Shown: positions 32,635 through 42,319, counted from the stretch's first letter. The stretch is 64,000 nt of DNA from Paludibacteraceae bacterium (GCA_905233415.1 CAJOEX010000004.1:1-64000); one strand, 5' to 3'. The notes: a model not told the origin generated them from the letters alone. Translations and numbers: made by a program.

Positions 32635-32679
32635 TTTTTTGCATATTTTTTCCCGAAATTACATATTTTTTGCAAAAAT

Positions 32680-32711
32680 CTTGCATATTCCGTTTTTTTA
32701 TAGTACCTTTG
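32680..32711 (+). promoter_or_regulatory. Promoter for the GLUG lipoprotein gene
   Basis: CTTG (32680-32683; one mismatch), 20 bp, TACCTTTG (32704-32711); the ATG follows 24 nt later. Confidence 0.7.
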
Positions 32712-32735
32712 CAGGCGGATTTTATAGATGTATTT

Positions 32736-34340
32736 ATGAAAAATACAGGGCAATTGTTTGTTGCAATAATTTTTGCAGTGTTATCCACTGCTTGCGCCCG
32801 TGTGGAAATAGATATTACCTGCGGCATTTACGGTGTTGTAAAAGACCATGCGACTCATGAAGTATTGGAGAATTGCCAGGTATCATTGTCTCCAACCGGT
32901 CAAACAGTGGCCACTAATGCTGACGGAAGTTATTCATTTCAGTCTTTGGATGCCGGCAGATATACGCTGACATTTACACGAGTCGGTTATCAAAGCCAGA
33001 CCAAGGCTGTACAATTGCCTGCCGGCGAACGCATCCAATGTGATGTACAGCTGAAGCAGAAAAACTCAAACGACCCGGATGAACCGGAGAACCCGGAGAA
33101 TCCTGAAAATCCAAACGATCCCGAACAACCAGAGAATCCTGAAAATCCAGAGAATCCGCAGAACCCTGAGAATCCGCAAGAAACTGTTTTTGCCGGAGGA
33201 ACAGGCGCTGCGTATGACCCGTATTTGATAAGCACGAAAGAGCAGATGTTGAAAATAAAGGATTTTTCATCTTCCCACTTCAAACTATCAGCAGATATTG
33301 ACATGACCGGCATATCATGGAACCCTGTTCAAATATCCGGCGGATTTGATGGAGATAACCACACCTTATATAATATAACAATCAATCCGTATGTCCTATC
33401 AGACAATCAAGGTCTATTCTCAGAACTCGCCAACGGAGCAAGTGTTAAAAACCTGACGATAGATGGTTTTGCTGTTAACGCAGCAAATTACAATAATATC
33501 GGAGCCATTGCCGGACAAACATCTTCAACTTCTGTCATCACCAATTGTCATGTGATATTAACAAAAGCATCAGCTATTGTAGGCAAGAAAAATGTGGGAG
33601 GTATCGCCGGAATGGTTTATAATGCTTCAGCCTGTACCGTTTCATCCAAAGTTTCAGAAGTGGTTATTGCCGGATCTTCCAATGTAGGAGGAGCTTTCGG
33701 GTCATTCTACAACAATACCGAAACGGCAAAAATGACAAATATTTTTGTTTCAGGTCATGTTTATGGCGAAGAAGAATACATCGGTGGAATTGTTGGTAGT
33801 CAATCTCGATCAGGCGAGATTACGCAATGTTCCTTTGATGGAACTATTTCTGTCGGAAACAACGCAGATTATATCGGTGGTATAGGCGGCTACATTCTCT
33901 GTAACGTTATTTCATGTAAAGTTAATGCACAAATTAATGTTACCAATGGCAGCAGATATGTCGGAGGAATAGCCGGACAGCGAGGAATGAACTTAATCGC
34001 CTGCTATTCCACTGGCAGTATTAACGGAGTGACTCCTGTCAAATACAGCAACTATATTGGTAGCATAACCGGCTATCAACAATATACAAACAGTTGCTAT
34101 CATTGTTTTTCAACTATTGACATGCCGTTGGAAAGCAGTTCTACCAATGGTGTAGAATCTTTTTCCGTTGCCAATCTCATTGAACAAGCGGGCACAAATA
34201 TCAATTTGACTGAGATTATGCGTGCTACAAATTCGGAATATGCTTCATATTGGGACTATGACCGCACATGGAAATGGACAGGCACGCTCCGTGAGCAGTC
34301 CGTAACCGCCATCTGCCCGAAATTAAAGTGGGAAAAATAA
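32736..34340 (+). CDS. Lipoprotein with carboxypeptidase-regulatory-like domain, PEN repeats and GLUG motifs
   Basis: The 534-residue product has a lipoprotein signal (MKNTGQLFVAIIFAVLSTAC). Next is a CarboxypepD-reg/CnaB-like domain (about 25-105, GIYGVVKDHATHEVLENCQV). A low-complexity Pro-Glu-Asn linker (about 108-150, repeating PENPENP) follows. The remaining part (about 155-534) has repeated GLUG-type units with the signature VGGIAG (IGAIAGQTSS, VGGIAGMVYN, IGGIVGSQSR, YIGGIGGYI, VGGIAGQRG), as in surface adhesins. The start fits the promoter, which rules out the upstream frame. It is probably exported to the cell surface. Confidence 0.85.
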   Translation: MKNTGQLFVAIIFAVLSTACARVEIDITCGIYGVVKDHATHEVLENCQVSLSPTGQTVATNADGSYSFQSLDAGRYTLTFTRVGYQSQTKAVQLPAGERIQCDVQLKQKNSNDPDEPENPENPENPNDPEQPENPENPENPQNPENPQETVFAGGTGAAYDPYLISTKEQMLKIKDFSSSHFKLSADIDMTGISWNPVQISGGFDGDNHTLYNITINPYVLSDNQGLFSELANGASVKNLTIDGFAVNAANYNNIGAIAGQTSSTSVITNCHVILTKASAIVGKKNVGGIAGMVYNASACTVSSKVSEVVIAGSSNVGGAFGSFYNNTETAKMTNIFVSGHVYGEEEYIGGIVGSQSRSGEITQCSFDGTISVGNNADYIGGIGGYILCNVISCKVNAQINVTNGSRYVGGIAGQRGMNLIACYSTGSINGVTPVKYSNYIGSITGYQQYTNSCYHCFSTIDMPLESSSTNGVESFSVANLIEQAGTNINLTEIMRATNSEYASYWDYDRTWKWTGTLREQSVTAICPKLKWEK

Positions 34341-34358
34341 ACTATAACTTTCGATATC

Positions 34359-35408
34359 ATGAAACATGTATTTTCTATTTTAGTTGCAATGTGCTTCGCC
34401 GCAAGTACCATGGCGGAGACTGTTTTCACGTTCACTTCTGACGCAGACCTGAATCAGACCAAAGACGATATATCCGTCGTCATCGCTCAAGGTAACGGGG
34501 GTACGGCTCCCACGTACAAAGTGTCGTGGAATGAGGAGATTCTTCCCTCTGACATGCGTCTGTATCTGGGCAACACAATAACGATTTCGTCCGATGAAGC
34601 ACTGACAAACATTCAAATGGTGTTTGCCAAGAGTTGTGCTTCCGGCAAAGAATATGCAGGTCTGTCCGCATCAACAGGAGCACTCGTCTCCGGCGGACAA
34701 GCGGAAGACTATTCCGACTGGAAAGTCGATAGCTGGACCGGTAGCGCCAAAGAAGTTGTTTTTACCTTGACCGGCAAAGGGCAGCGTCAGATTCAGCGGG
34801 TAGTGATTGACGGCGAACCGATAGTTATCAATCCCGAGGAAGAAGCACAGCTACCGACAGAAGCGGATTTGGATAAAGACTTCGCTTACACAGAGCCGAC
34901 TGTCGTTGGCGTGAAAGACACCACCATCATCAAAAAGGAATACGCCTTTATCACAAACAACATCCTTGTTCACTGTTCATTGGGTTCAATTCTCAAAGAG
35001 AGCGACACGGAAGGAGATGAACACCCTGCTTATTTCAACTGCAATGCGGATGAAGACTTGACTTTCACCGCAACTGCTCCGATTCAACGCGTTGAGATTG
35101 ACGGTTATATCCGCAAAGCGTTTTCCGCATCCTGCGACAAAGGAACTCTGACCAGCAAAGCCAACGCAGACTTTGAGATTGAGGATGCAAATGTAGTTGT
35201 CGTTTCCGGCATCAAGTCCACAAGCGTAACTATTCATTGCAACAAACAGGTTCGCTGCTATGAAGTGCGAGTATTCTTTAAAGAAGATATAACAAGTATC
35301 GAAGAAAACGCAGCCTTGCAGGATTGCCGCAAAGTGCTGCGTGACGGAAAACTATACATCATCCGCAACGGAAAAACCTACTCCGCTTCAGGAGCAGCTG
35401 CAGAATAA
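34359..35408 (+). CDS. Secreted protein with short C-terminal tail
   Basis: The 349-residue product starts with a signal peptide (MKHVFSILVAMCFAASTMA) and two beta-rich domains (about 20-155 and 180-320) that resemble the anchor domains of the 22.1-kb protein (for example EVVFTLTGKGQRQIQRVVID). The C-terminus CRKVLRDGKLYIIRNGKTYS is the clearest example of the short tail family in this window. It follows the GLUG lipoprotein by 18 nt and is probably co-transcribed. Function unknown. Confidence 0.8.
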   Translation: MKHVFSILVAMCFAASTMAETVFTFTSDADLNQTKDDISVVIAQGNGGTAPTYKVSWNEEILPSDMRLYLGNTITISSDEALTNIQMVFAKSCASGKEYAGLSASTGALVSGGQAEDYSDWKVDSWTGSAKEVVFTLTGKGQRQIQRVVIDGEPIVINPEEEAQLPTEADLDKDFAYTEPTVVGVKDTTIIKKEYAFITNNILVHCSLGSILKESDTEGDEHPAYFNCNADEDLTFTATAPIQRVEIDGYIRKAFSASCDKGTLTSKANADFEIEDANVVVVSGIKSTSVTIHCNKQVRCYEVRVFFKEDITSIEENAALQDCRKVLRDGKLYIIRNGKTYSASGAAAE

Positions 35409-35434
35409 ATTCCTTTCCGAAAGTGCCGTAAGAA

Positions 35435-36175
35435 CTACAAACGGCGACGATAATGAAACTCTGAGTAATCGGAGTCTTTCTTGACATCGTGCTTGGCAGG
35501 GAACCATTTCTCCCAGAAGCGAGGGATCTTCAAGCGGTCCTTATATTTCCACCAAAGCAAAAGAATCAAACCGAACAACATGCCCCCGAGATGGGCAAAG
35601 TGGGCGATATTGTCACCCGGCAGACTGCTGAAACCGGCAAAGAGTTCCACAACGGCATAGCCGATAACCATCCACCGCGCTTTAATCGGTATAGGGATAA
35701 ACAGCAAAAACATCGGCACATTAGGAAACAGCCAACCGAACGCCAACAGGATTCCGAACACGGCTCCGGAAGCGCCTACGGTCACAACCATGTTGGCATA
35801 ATTCGCCATCACCGATTCCGCAGAATAGGTCGCAAGCAAAGACTGAATCCTCATTGCCCACACCGCCTCTTGGATGAACGCCGCACCAAGACCGCATATA
35901 ATATAATATATAAGGTATCGTTTCGCACCCCACTCCTGCTCCAGAACCGGACCAAACATCAGCACGGCGAACATATTAAAGAACAAGTGTGAAAAACCGC
36001 CATGCATAAACATGTAGGTAAGCGGTTGCCACCAGTGAAAATCGGCAGCCGTATAATAATGTAATCCCAAAAGCGTATAGAGTTGGATACCGTAACGCTG
36101 CAGAACCGCATCCAAAAGCCATACAATAACATTGGCCATCAATAGGCCCTTCGTAATAACAGGTAAATTTTTCAT
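35435..36175 (-). CDS. Rhomboid family intramembrane serine protease
   Basis: The 246-residue product has six predicted membrane helices with rhomboid signatures. These are a WWQPLTYMFMHGGFSHLFFN block (L1 loop and HxxxN), catalytic serine in GASGAVFGILLAFG, and catalytic histidine in IAHFAHLGGMLFGL. A soluble basic C-terminal tail ends in FHYRRRL. It cleaves membrane proteins within the bilayer; its substrate is unknown. A TACTTTTG element lies exactly 8 nt before the ATG, suggesting a leaderless mRNA. Confidence 0.93.
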   Translation of the reverse strand: MKNLPVITKGLLMANVIVWLLDAVLQRYGIQLYTLLGLHYYTAADFHWWQPLTYMFMHGGFSHLFFNMFAVLMFGPVLEQEWGAKRYLIYYIICGLGAAFIQEAVWAMRIQSLLATYSAESVMANYANMVVTVGASGAVFGILLAFGWLFPNVPMFLLFIPIPIKARWMVIGYAVVELFAGFSSLPGDNIAHFAHLGGMLFGLILLLWWKYKDRLKIPRFWEKWFPAKHDVKKDSDYSEFHYRRRL

Positions 36176-36183
36176 ATCGCGTG

Positions 36184-36191
36184 CAAAAGTA
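36184..36191 (-). promoter_or_regulatory. -7 element for the rhomboid gene
   Basis: TACTTTTG on the minus strand, 8 nt from the ATG. No TTTG box occurs at the usual 19-21-bp distance; the nearest is at 24 bp. Confidence 0.55.
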
Positions 36192-36284
36192 CTACAATTT
36201 TCCGATATTTACCTACAAAAATCATACTTTTTCGCTAAAAAACACAAAAAAAACAGTTTTTTTATACTTTTTTCTTGAAATTTC

Positions 36285-36315
36285 TTTGCAGTTTCAAAAA
36301 AAAGCAGTAACTTTG
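36285..36315 (+). promoter_or_regulatory. Promoter for HU
   Basis: TTTG (36285-36288), 19 bp, TAACTTTG (36308-36315), a full consensus match, with a leader of about 65 nt. Confidence 0.85.
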
Positions 36316-36384
36316 CATTCGAAAACCTGCCCAAATGGCATGGAAGTAATTAAACGTTTAATTATTAACTAAAAACTCTGTAGT

Positions 36385-36648
36385 ATGAATAAAGCTGAAC
36401 TCGTAGCTGCCATCGCAGCTAAAGCTGAATTGTCAAAAGCTGCTGCAGCAAAGGCCGTTGATGCTTTCATTGACGCTGCAGCTGAGGCTCTCAAAAAGGG
36501 CGAAAATGTACAACTGATTGGTTTCGGAACCTTGGCAGCAAGCAAGAGAGCTGCTCGTAAAGGTATCAACCCCGCAACTAAGGCTATTATCAACATTCCT
36601 GAGAAGAAAGTTGTTAAGTTCCGTCCCGGAGCTAAACTTGCTCTCTAA
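36385..36648 (+). CDS. HU family DNA-binding protein
   Basis: The 87-residue product is a typical HU subunit. The helical dimerisation half is MNKAELVAAIAAKAELSKAA and onward. The beta arm follows (LIGFGTLAASKRAARKGINP, containing the RxxRxGxNPxT-type motif that intercalates into the minor groove), and the end is KKVVKFRPGAKLAL. It compacts and bends DNA. The gene is monocistronic with its own promoter and a strong terminator. Confidence 0.96.
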   Translation: MNKAELVAAIAAKAELSKAAAAKAVDAFIDAAAEALKKGENVQLIGFGTLAASKRAARKGINPATKAIINIPEKKVVKFRPGAKLAL

Positions 36649-36666
36649 TTGGCAATCACTGTATGC

Positions 36667-36699
36667 AAACGAGTTGCTCGCCATGAGCAACTCGTTTTT
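36667..36699 (+). terminator. Intrinsic terminator of HU gene
   Basis: A 13-bp perfect stem (36667-36679 with 36685-36697) and 5-nt loop, followed by T residues. Confidence 0.9.
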
Positions 36700-36724
36700 G
36701 TCTCAAAACCAAACTAATTTCACT

Positions 36725-37300
36725 ATGTTAAACATTATTCTCGGTGGCGCTCCAGGAAGCGGAAAAGGAACATTGTCTGACCTCATCGTAAAAAACTACG
36801 GCTTGCAGCATCTCAGTACCGGTGATGTATTGAGGGCGGAAATTGCATCCGGCAGTGAACTTGGCAGAGAAATTGATGCGCTGATTTCGATGGGAAATCT
36901 CGTGCCGGACGGACAGATGATCAAGTTGTTGGAGAATTATTTGGATAATGTCCCTGCAGATTGCAAAGGTGTTATCTTTGACGGATTCCCGAGAACTGTA
37001 GAGCAGGCACGTGCCTTGACGGTTATGCTTGCCTCAAGGCATATGGATGCGTATATGCTGGATCTGTTTGCCACGGAAGATGTCATTATGACACGTCTTA
37101 TCCGGCGCGGCCAAACCAGTGGTCGGGCAGACGATAACTACGAAACCATCAAAAAGCGTCTCCGTATTTACAACGACACCACCAAACCTATCAGCGATTA
37201 TTACGTCAAAATGCACAAATACTTCATGATTAACAGCAACATCAATCCCGAATGTACTTTTGCGCAGATTGACGTCATCCTGCAACATCTTTATAAATAA
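36725..37300 (+). CDS. adk: Adenylate kinase family protein
   Basis: The 191-residue product has the P-loop [17 protein letters not shown], the AMP-binding segment [31 protein letters not shown] and the lid-region arginines [14 protein letters not shown]. It lacks the long zinc-type lid, so it is the short form, which is normal for this phylum. I chose ATG 36725; a longer frame starts inside the HU gene and crosses its terminator. Its stop overlaps the obg start by one base (TAATG). Confidence 0.95.
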   Translation: MLNIILGGAPGSGKGTLSDLIVKNYGLQHLSTGDVLRAEIASGSELGREIDALISMGNLVPDGQMIKLLENYLDNVPADCKGVIFDGFPRTVEQARALTVMLASRHMDAYMLDLFATEDVIMTRLIRRGQTSGRADDNYETIKKRLRIYNDTTKPISDYYVKMHKYFMINSNINPECTFAQIDVILQHLYK

Positions 37301-38496
37301 TGCCATCCGGTAATTTCATAGACTACGTCAAGATTTACTGCCGCTCAGGCAAAGGCGGAGCGGGCTGTATGCATCTTCATCGCGCCAAGTACGTACCCAA
37401 AGGCGGTCCGGACGGCGGCGATGGCGGTCGTGGCGGACATATTATTCTGCAAGGCAACCGCAATCTGTGGACGTTGTTGCATCTGAAATACCAGAAACAT
37501 ATCATGGCAACCGATGGCGGTCGTGGCGGCGATAGCCGCAGTTTCGGTAAAGACGGTGAAGACAAGATCATTGAAGTTCCCTGCGGAACTGTCGTCTATG
37601 ACGGCGACACCGGCGAATGGCTGACCGAAGTCAAGGAACACGGCCAGTGGATTGTGCTGCTCAAAGGCGGGCGCGGAGGACTCGGAAACTGGCATTTCCG
37701 CACGGCGACCAACCAAACTCCGCGGTATGCACAGCCCGGCGAACCGTGTGAGGAGCGCAATATTATTCTCCAACTCAAAGTCCTTGCCGATGTCGGACTG
37801 GTTGGCTTCCCGAATGCCGGCAAATCGACCCTTCTGTCCGTTGTTTCGGCGGCAAAGCCTGAAATTGCAGATTATCCGTTCACGACATTGGTTCCTCAAT
37901 TAGGCATCGTCAGCTACCGCGACGGACAGTCGTTCTGTATGGCGGATATTCCCGGAATCATCGAAGGCGCAAGCGAAGGAAAAGGACTTGGATTGCGCTT
38001 TCTGCGGCATATTGAGCGAAATGCGGTACTTTTATTCATGGTACCGGCAACCAGCGAAAAAATCGAAAAAGAATACAAAATCCTGCTCTCCGAGCTCGAA
38101 AAATACAACCCCCAACTGCTCACCAAAGCACGCATTCTCGCCATTTCCAAGTGCGATACGCTTGACGAAAAAGAACTGGCAAAACTCCGTAAGAAAGCAG
38201 ACAAACTCGCCGAAAAACTGGGCATCGAAGTTAAACTGATTTCCAGCATCAGCGGCTTGGGTATCAATGAGTTGAAGGACGCTCTTTGGACGGAACTCAA
38301 CAAAGAGCAGAATCAGGTCATCGAAATTTCACATGCTCCTATTGAAATCGCTACCGATTACGGCAACGAGACGGCAACGACACGGCAACGAGACGGCAAC
38401 GAAAGCGGAGAGGACTCTGAGACAATCTATCTTAACGAAGTAGAGGAAGAGTGGGACCTGTCCAAATATCGTGGAATAGGTTGGGATGAACAGTAA
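37300..38496 (+). CDS. obg: GTPase Obg
   Basis: The 398-residue product has the glycine-rich Obg fold (about 1-160: [18 protein letters not shown]), then the G domain with G1 [12 protein letters not shown]3 [11 protein letters not shown] and G4 ISKCDTL. It is an essential GTPase in 50S assembly and stress control. The acidic C-terminal tail (about 345-398) is poorly conserved in the family; here it includes [19 protein letters not shown], encoded by four 11-bp tandem repeats, which would shift frame if the copy number changed. It overlaps the ClC gene by 11 nt. Confidence 0.96.
   Translation: MPSGNFIDYVKIYCRSGKGGAGCMHLHRAKYVPKGGPDGGDGGRGGHIILQGNRNLWTLLHLKYQKHIMATDGGRGGDSRSFGKDGEDKIIEVPCGTVVYDGDTGEWLTEVKEHGQWIVLLKGGRGGLGNWHFRTATNQTPRYAQPGEPCEERNIILQLKVLADVGLVGFPNAGKSTLLSVVSAAKPEIADYPFTTLVPQLGIVSYRDGQSFCMADIPGIIEGASEGKGLGLRFLRHIERNAVLLFMVPATSEKIEKEYKILLSELEKYNPQLLTKARILAISKCDTLDEKELAKLRKKADKLAEKLGIEVKLISSISGLGINELKDALWTELNKEQNQVIEISHAPIEIATDYGNETATTRQRDGNESGEDSETIYLNEVEEEWDLSKYRGIGWDEQ
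38360..38403 (+). repeat. Four tandem 11-bp units inside obg
   Basis: Units ACGGCAACGAG, ending in G, C, G and A, start at 38360, 38371, 38382 and 38393. They encode part of the variable C-terminal tail of Obg. Confidence 0.95.
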
Positions 38497-40267
38497 TAAA
38501 CCGGCATATGAGCGGCTTATTGACTGGCGGGAACGCCATATCAGCGAAAAGCAACTGATTCTCATTCTCAGTTTCTTTGTAGGTGCGCTTTCCGCATTAG
38601 CCGCATTTGTACTCAAGTCGTTTATCCACCTCATCCAATATTTTATCGAAACCTATCTTATCGCCGGCGAGCACCATTTCTGGTACTTCATTTGCCCGAT
38701 GATTGGCATTGCGCTGGCGGCTTTATTTGTCTATTACATTGTCCGTGACGATATATCGCACGGAATAACCAAAATCCTCTACGCCATTTCACAGCGTAAA
38801 TCCATCATCAAAGCCCACAATATGTGGACTTCCATCGTTGGTTCCGGTCTGACAATCGGTTTTGGAGGTTCTGTCGGTGCAGAGGCGCCAATCGTATTGA
38901 CCGGCGCCGCTATCGGCAGTAATCTCGCCAAACTGTTCCGGCTTGACCAGAAAACCATGATGCTTATGATTGGCTGTGGTGCTGCAGGTGCCATTGGCGG
39001 CATTTTCGAAGCGCCGATTGCAGGACTTGTCTTTACGCTTGAAGTCCTGATGATGGATTTGACGATGGCTTCCGTGGCGCCATTACTCATTTCCTCCGTC
39101 ACGGCAACTACCATCTCCTATATGTTCAACGGCACAGACCCTATGTTCATGCTCAAAACCATCGAACCGTTTGCCATGGCGCGTATTCCGTGGTACATCA
39201 CACTGGGTATTGTCTGCGGCTTTGCTTCGCTATACTTCACGCGCGGCATGAATTTCCTTGAACAATGGTTCAAGAATCACGTCCGCTCTGTCGGTATGAA
39301 GATTCTGGTCGGAGGAGTGACACTCGGTATTCTGGTTTATCTCTTTCCGCCCTTGTACGGCGAAGGATATGACGTAATTGCCGACCTCATCAATGGAGAA
39401 TCACAAAACGCCCTGCGATATAGTCCATTTGCTTTGCTCGGGTCCACCAACTGGGTTATTCTCGGCTATTTTATCCTTATTATATTATTTAAGATTGTCG
39501 CTTCGGTAGCAACAAACGGCGGAGGAGGAGTCGGCGGAATCTTCGCGCCTTCGCTGTTTATGGGCGCATTGGTAGGTTTTGTAACGGCACGAATCTTGAA
39601 CATGACGGGTATTTTGGTGCCAGAAGCCAATTTTGCACTCATCGGCATGGCGGGTTTGATGTCCGGCGTGATGCACGCGCCGCTGACCGGCATTTTCCTT
39701 ATTGCCGAACTGACCGGCGGTTATCATCTTTTCCTGCCCCTGATGATAGTCTCCGTTTCATCATTTCTGATTATCAAAATCTTCGAGCAGCACAGCCTCT
39801 ATGCCATGCGTCTCGCGCAGAAAGGCGAACTGCTTACCCATAATAAGGACCGCTCTATTCTTACCTTACTCAGGATGGATAATGTCCTCGAAACGGATTT
39901 GACCACCGTTCCGCCGGAAATGACGCTGGGCGAACTCGTGAAATGCATTGCTGCCAGCCGCCGGAACATCTTCCCCGTAGTGGATGGAAAAGGTGTTCTG
40001 AAAGGGGTTTTGCTGCTGGACGAAGTGCGTAATATCATGTTCCAACCGCGTTTGTACAACCGTTTCACCGTCAAGGAACTGATGAATTCGCCGCAGGCGC
40101 TCATTTACGACGATATGACAATGGAGAAAGTGATGGAGATTTTCGAGGACACCGGCGCGTGGAATCTACCCGTTGTTAACCGGCAAAAGAAATATCTCGG
40201 ATTTGTCAGCAAATCCAAGATATTCGAGTCCTACCGTCACGTACTCGTCCACTTCTCAGACGAGTAA
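38486..40267 (+). CDS. ClC-family chloride channel/transporter with CBS domains
   Basis: The 593-residue product has the ClC membrane domain (about 20-430) with selectivity segments [18 protein letters not shown] (the glutamate of AEAP takes the gating-glutamate position) and [18 protein letters not shown]. Two C-terminal CBS domains follow (about 460-590: [18 protein letters not shown] and [17 protein letters not shown]). It moves chloride, probably in exchange for protons, and the CBS pair likely senses adenosine nucleotides. It overlaps obg by 11 nt and ends 12 nt inside the convergent xseB. Confidence 0.93.
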   Translation: MNSNKPAYERLIDWRERHISEKQLILILSFFVGALSALAAFVLKSFIHLIQYFIETYLIAGEHHFWYFICPMIGIALAALFVYYIVRDDISHGITKILYAISQRKSIIKAHNMWTSIVGSGLTIGFGGSVGAEAPIVLTGAAIGSNLAKLFRLDQKTMMLMIGCGAAGAIGGIFEAPIAGLVFTLEVLMMDLTMASVAPLLISSVTATTISYMFNGTDPMFMLKTIEPFAMARIPWYITLGIVCGFASLYFTRGMNFLEQWFKNHVRSVGMKILVGGVTLGILVYLFPPLYGEGYDVIADLINGESQNALRYSPFALLGSTNWVILGYFILIILFKIVASVATNGGGGVGGIFAPSLFMGALVGFVTARILNMTGILVPEANFALIGMAGLMSGVMHAPLTGIFLIAELTGGYHLFLPLMIVSVSSFLIIKIFEQHSLYAMRLAQKGELLTHNKDRSILTLLRMDNVLETDLTTVPPEMTLGELVKCIAASRRNIFPVVDGKGVLKGVLLLDEVRNIMFQPRLYNRFTVKELMNSPQALIYDDMTMEKVMEIFEDTGAWNLPVVNRQKKYLGFVSKSKIFESYRHVLVHFSDE

Positions 40268-40423
40268 GTCTTTCTCCATCACCCCTAATTGTTTCTCGCA
40301 GAAGTCCAACAGTTCTTTGGCTTCCTGCGCTTTCTTTTTATATACATCCATAGAAAGTGCCTCCGATTGCTCCAAATCCTTTACAATCGCTTCCACTTTT
40401 CCTATTGCCTCATCGTACGTCAT
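40256..40423 (-). CDS. xseB: Exodeoxyribonuclease VII small subunit
   Basis: The 55-residue product starts at ATG 40423 (MTYDEAIGKVEAIVKDLEQS) and continues through VYKKKAQEAKELLDFCEKQL to the stop at 40256. This fits the XseB pattern of A-x-x-x-[LV]-E-x-I-V-x-x-LE, then two helices with a C-terminal CEKxL. With XseA it forms ExoVII, which degrades single-stranded DNA. xseA is not in the window. The gene is short and overlaps the ClC gene end by 12 nt, so it is easily missed by length cut-offs. Confidence 0.9.
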   Translation of the reverse strand: MTYDEAIGKVEAIVKDLEQSEALSMDVYKKKAQEAKELLDFCEKQLGVMEKDLLV

Positions 40424-40459
40424 AAAATGCAAAAATCGTAAATGACAAAATGGTAAATA

Positions 40460-41698
40460 TTATTGCCCTTTTCCGTCAATAAGCACGCCTACCGTGCGAA
40501 GCATAATCTTCAAATCCAGCACCAGCGACATATTTTCCGTATAAGTGATGTCATACATCAGCCGTTGCAGCATTTTCTCCATCGTATCGGTATAGCCGAC
40601 TTTCACCGGCCCCCAACTGGTCAATCCGGGACGCACTTTGTATAATAAGCAGTAGTAAGGAGCCCTCTCCATGATTTGCGCCACAAAGAACGGCCGTTCG
40701 GGACGCGGGCCGACAATTGACATCTCGCCACGCAAGATATTTACGAACTGCGGCAACTCATCCAGACGATACTTACGAAGCACCCGTCCGACACGGGTAA
40801 TTCGCGCATCATCCGCCTGCGAGAGTTTGGGACCGTCATTTTCCGCCCCTTCGTACATACTGCGGAATTTCAGAATATTGAACGTCTGACCGCGCAAACC
40901 GATACGTTCCTGCTTGTAAATCGCCCGTCCGGGACTGTCCAAGCGCACAACAAGCGCCAACAGCAACAGCAGCGGAGACAGCAGTACCAGCATGACCGCC
41001 GATGCAACGACATCAAATGTACGCTTGACCACAAGTTCCCAATCCCGCATGTTCGGTTCGCTGACCACAATAAGCGGGAACTCGTCAATATGAATAATCT
41101 GTGCCGCACCGCTGAACACATCAAACAGACGCGGCTCAATCATAATCTCTTTTCCCGTCAGGAAAAGTTCGTTGATGCGTTGATAAAGGTCATGTTCAGT
41201 CATGCCCTCCTCCATCTTGACTATCACACGTTCACGACGGAAGTGCTTCTGCACAAAGAAATACAGCAGCACTCGCGGAATCGTTATCAGCACTAACAGG
41301 AACAGTGTCAGCACCATCACCGACTTGTAGTAGCGATGTACGTCCACTATCCGGACATCATCAATGATGATGAACCAGAATGCGCCAAAAGCGATGATGA
41401 TTATACTTATCAGCGTGGTCCAAAGCAGTGATGACAGTTTCTGCTTTCCGGGGCGCAGGTAATAGCCGCTGAAATAAAACACAAGCAGACAACCAAGCGG
41501 AAACATCAATGACGGATGATAGCTGTCCGCCAATGAGAAATCAAATGCCGGAGCAAAGAATGCGTCAAGATTGGTCACACGCTCGTCCAGAACCAGCCAA
41601 CGGAAATACAGAAACGCGAACCACACCAATTCCGCCGCCATTCCGTCTGCTGCAATATACAGCAACTGTATCAGCCTATGTTCTGTTTGGGGTTTCAC
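40460..41698 (-). CDS. Undecaprenyl-phosphate sugar phosphotransferase (WbaP/WcaJ-like)
   Basis: The 412-residue product has four N-terminal membrane helices, a middle soluble region and a C-terminal bacterial sugar transferase domain (about 230-412). The signatures are KRTFDVVASAVMLVLLSPLL, YKQERIGLRGQTFNILKFRS, KYRLDELPQFVNILRGEMSI and VGPRPERPFF. It attaches the first sugar phosphate to undecaprenyl phosphate to begin a surface polysaccharide. The start is a GTG (41698) that shares its first base with the tsaC stop (TAGTG), so translation is probably coupled. It could supply lipid-linked sugars for the 2-6-kb glycan locus; that link is inference. Confidence 0.93.
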   Translation of the reverse strand: MKPQTEHRLIQLLYIAADGMAAELVWFAFLYFRWLVLDERVTNLDAFFAPAFDFSLADSYHPSLMFPLGCLLVFYFSGYYLRPGKQKLSSLLWTTLISIIIIAFGAFWFIIIDDVRIVDVHRYYKSVMVLTLFLLVLITIPRVLLYFFVQKHFRRERVIVKMEEGMTEHDLYQRINELFLTGKEIMIEPRLFDVFSGAAQIIHIDEFPLIVVSEPNMRDWELVVKRTFDVVASAVMLVLLSPLLLLLALVVRLDSPGRAIYKQERIGLRGQTFNILKFRSMYEGAENDGPKLSQADDARITRVGRVLRKYRLDELPQFVNILRGEMSIVGPRPERPFFVAQIMERAPYYCLLYKVRPGLTSWGPVKVGYTDTMEKMLQRLMYDITYTENMSLVLDLKIMLRTVGVLIDGKGQ

Positions 41699-42279
41699 TA
41701 TTGCCTTATTATATTAAAGGTGTTGTCTTTGTTTATCTTGATTATCGCCGAAGGCTGTTGCGGTGTATTGTCGTTCCGGCGGTAGCGACAGACATAATCC
41801 ACACCGGTTATTATCTGCTCACTTATCTTCGCATATGTCGGCGCTGCCGGTTCGCCGCTGATGTTGGCACTTGTGGAAACCAACGGTTTGCCTAATCCCG
41901 CACACAATGCCTTCGAAAACGGTTCGCTCGTTATACGGATGCCGATACTACCATCTTCTGCAATCAGTTCAGGTGCCACACCACAGGCATTCGGATATAT
42001 AATCGTCAGCGGTCGTCCTTCGGCGCAGGCTTGCGTCAGGCTTGCCGCAGCGTTAGGCACATCCACATAGCGGTTCAATTTTTCTTCAGAATCAAGCAAA
42101 ACCAACATGGATTTGCTGTCTTCCCTGCGTTTTAGTGCAAAAATCCGGCGTACCGCCTCACTATTTGTTGCGTCGCAGCCTATTCCCCATACGGTATCTG
42201 TAGGATAAAGAATGATTCCGCCTTTGCGAAGCACCTTTAATGCCGCTTGCAAATCCGATATCTCAAAGCCCTTTTCCAT
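41698..42279 (-). CDS. tsaC: L-threonylcarbamoyladenylate synthase
   Basis: The 193-residue product is a Sua5/YciO/YrdC-fold enzyme: GGIILYPTDTVWGIGCDATN (substrate-binding loop), ALKRREDSKSMLVLL with the KRR-like motif, and KPLVSTSANISGEPA. It makes threonylcarbamoyl-AMP for the t6A37 tRNA modification. The TACCTTTG element lies exactly 8 nt before the ATG, predicting a leaderless mRNA. Confidence 0.94.
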   Translation of the reverse strand: MEKGFEISDLQAALKVLRKGGIILYPTDTVWGIGCDATNSEAVRRIFALKRREDSKSMLVLLDSEEKLNRYVDVPNAAASLTQACAEGRPLTIIYPNACGVAPELIAEDGSIGIRITSEPFSKALCAGLGKPLVSTSANISGEPAAPTYAKISEQIITGVDYVCRYRRNDNTPQQPSAIIKINKDNTFNIIRQ

Positions 42280-42287
42280 TCAGCCTG

Positions 42288-42319
42288 CAAAGGTACAAAA
42301 ACTTTTTGAAATACACAAG
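42288..42319 (-). promoter_or_regulatory. Promoter for tsaC-sugar transferase
   Basis: On the minus strand CTTG (42319-42316, one mismatch), 20 bp, TACCTTTG (42295-42288). Its -33 box falls in the T-run of the candidate small-RNA terminator just upstream. Confidence 0.7.

Noticed and set aside
36518-36724. N-terminal extension of adenylate kinase
   Set aside because: It would overlap the HU gene and its terminator hairpin, and the P-loop is at its normal place when the start is 36725.
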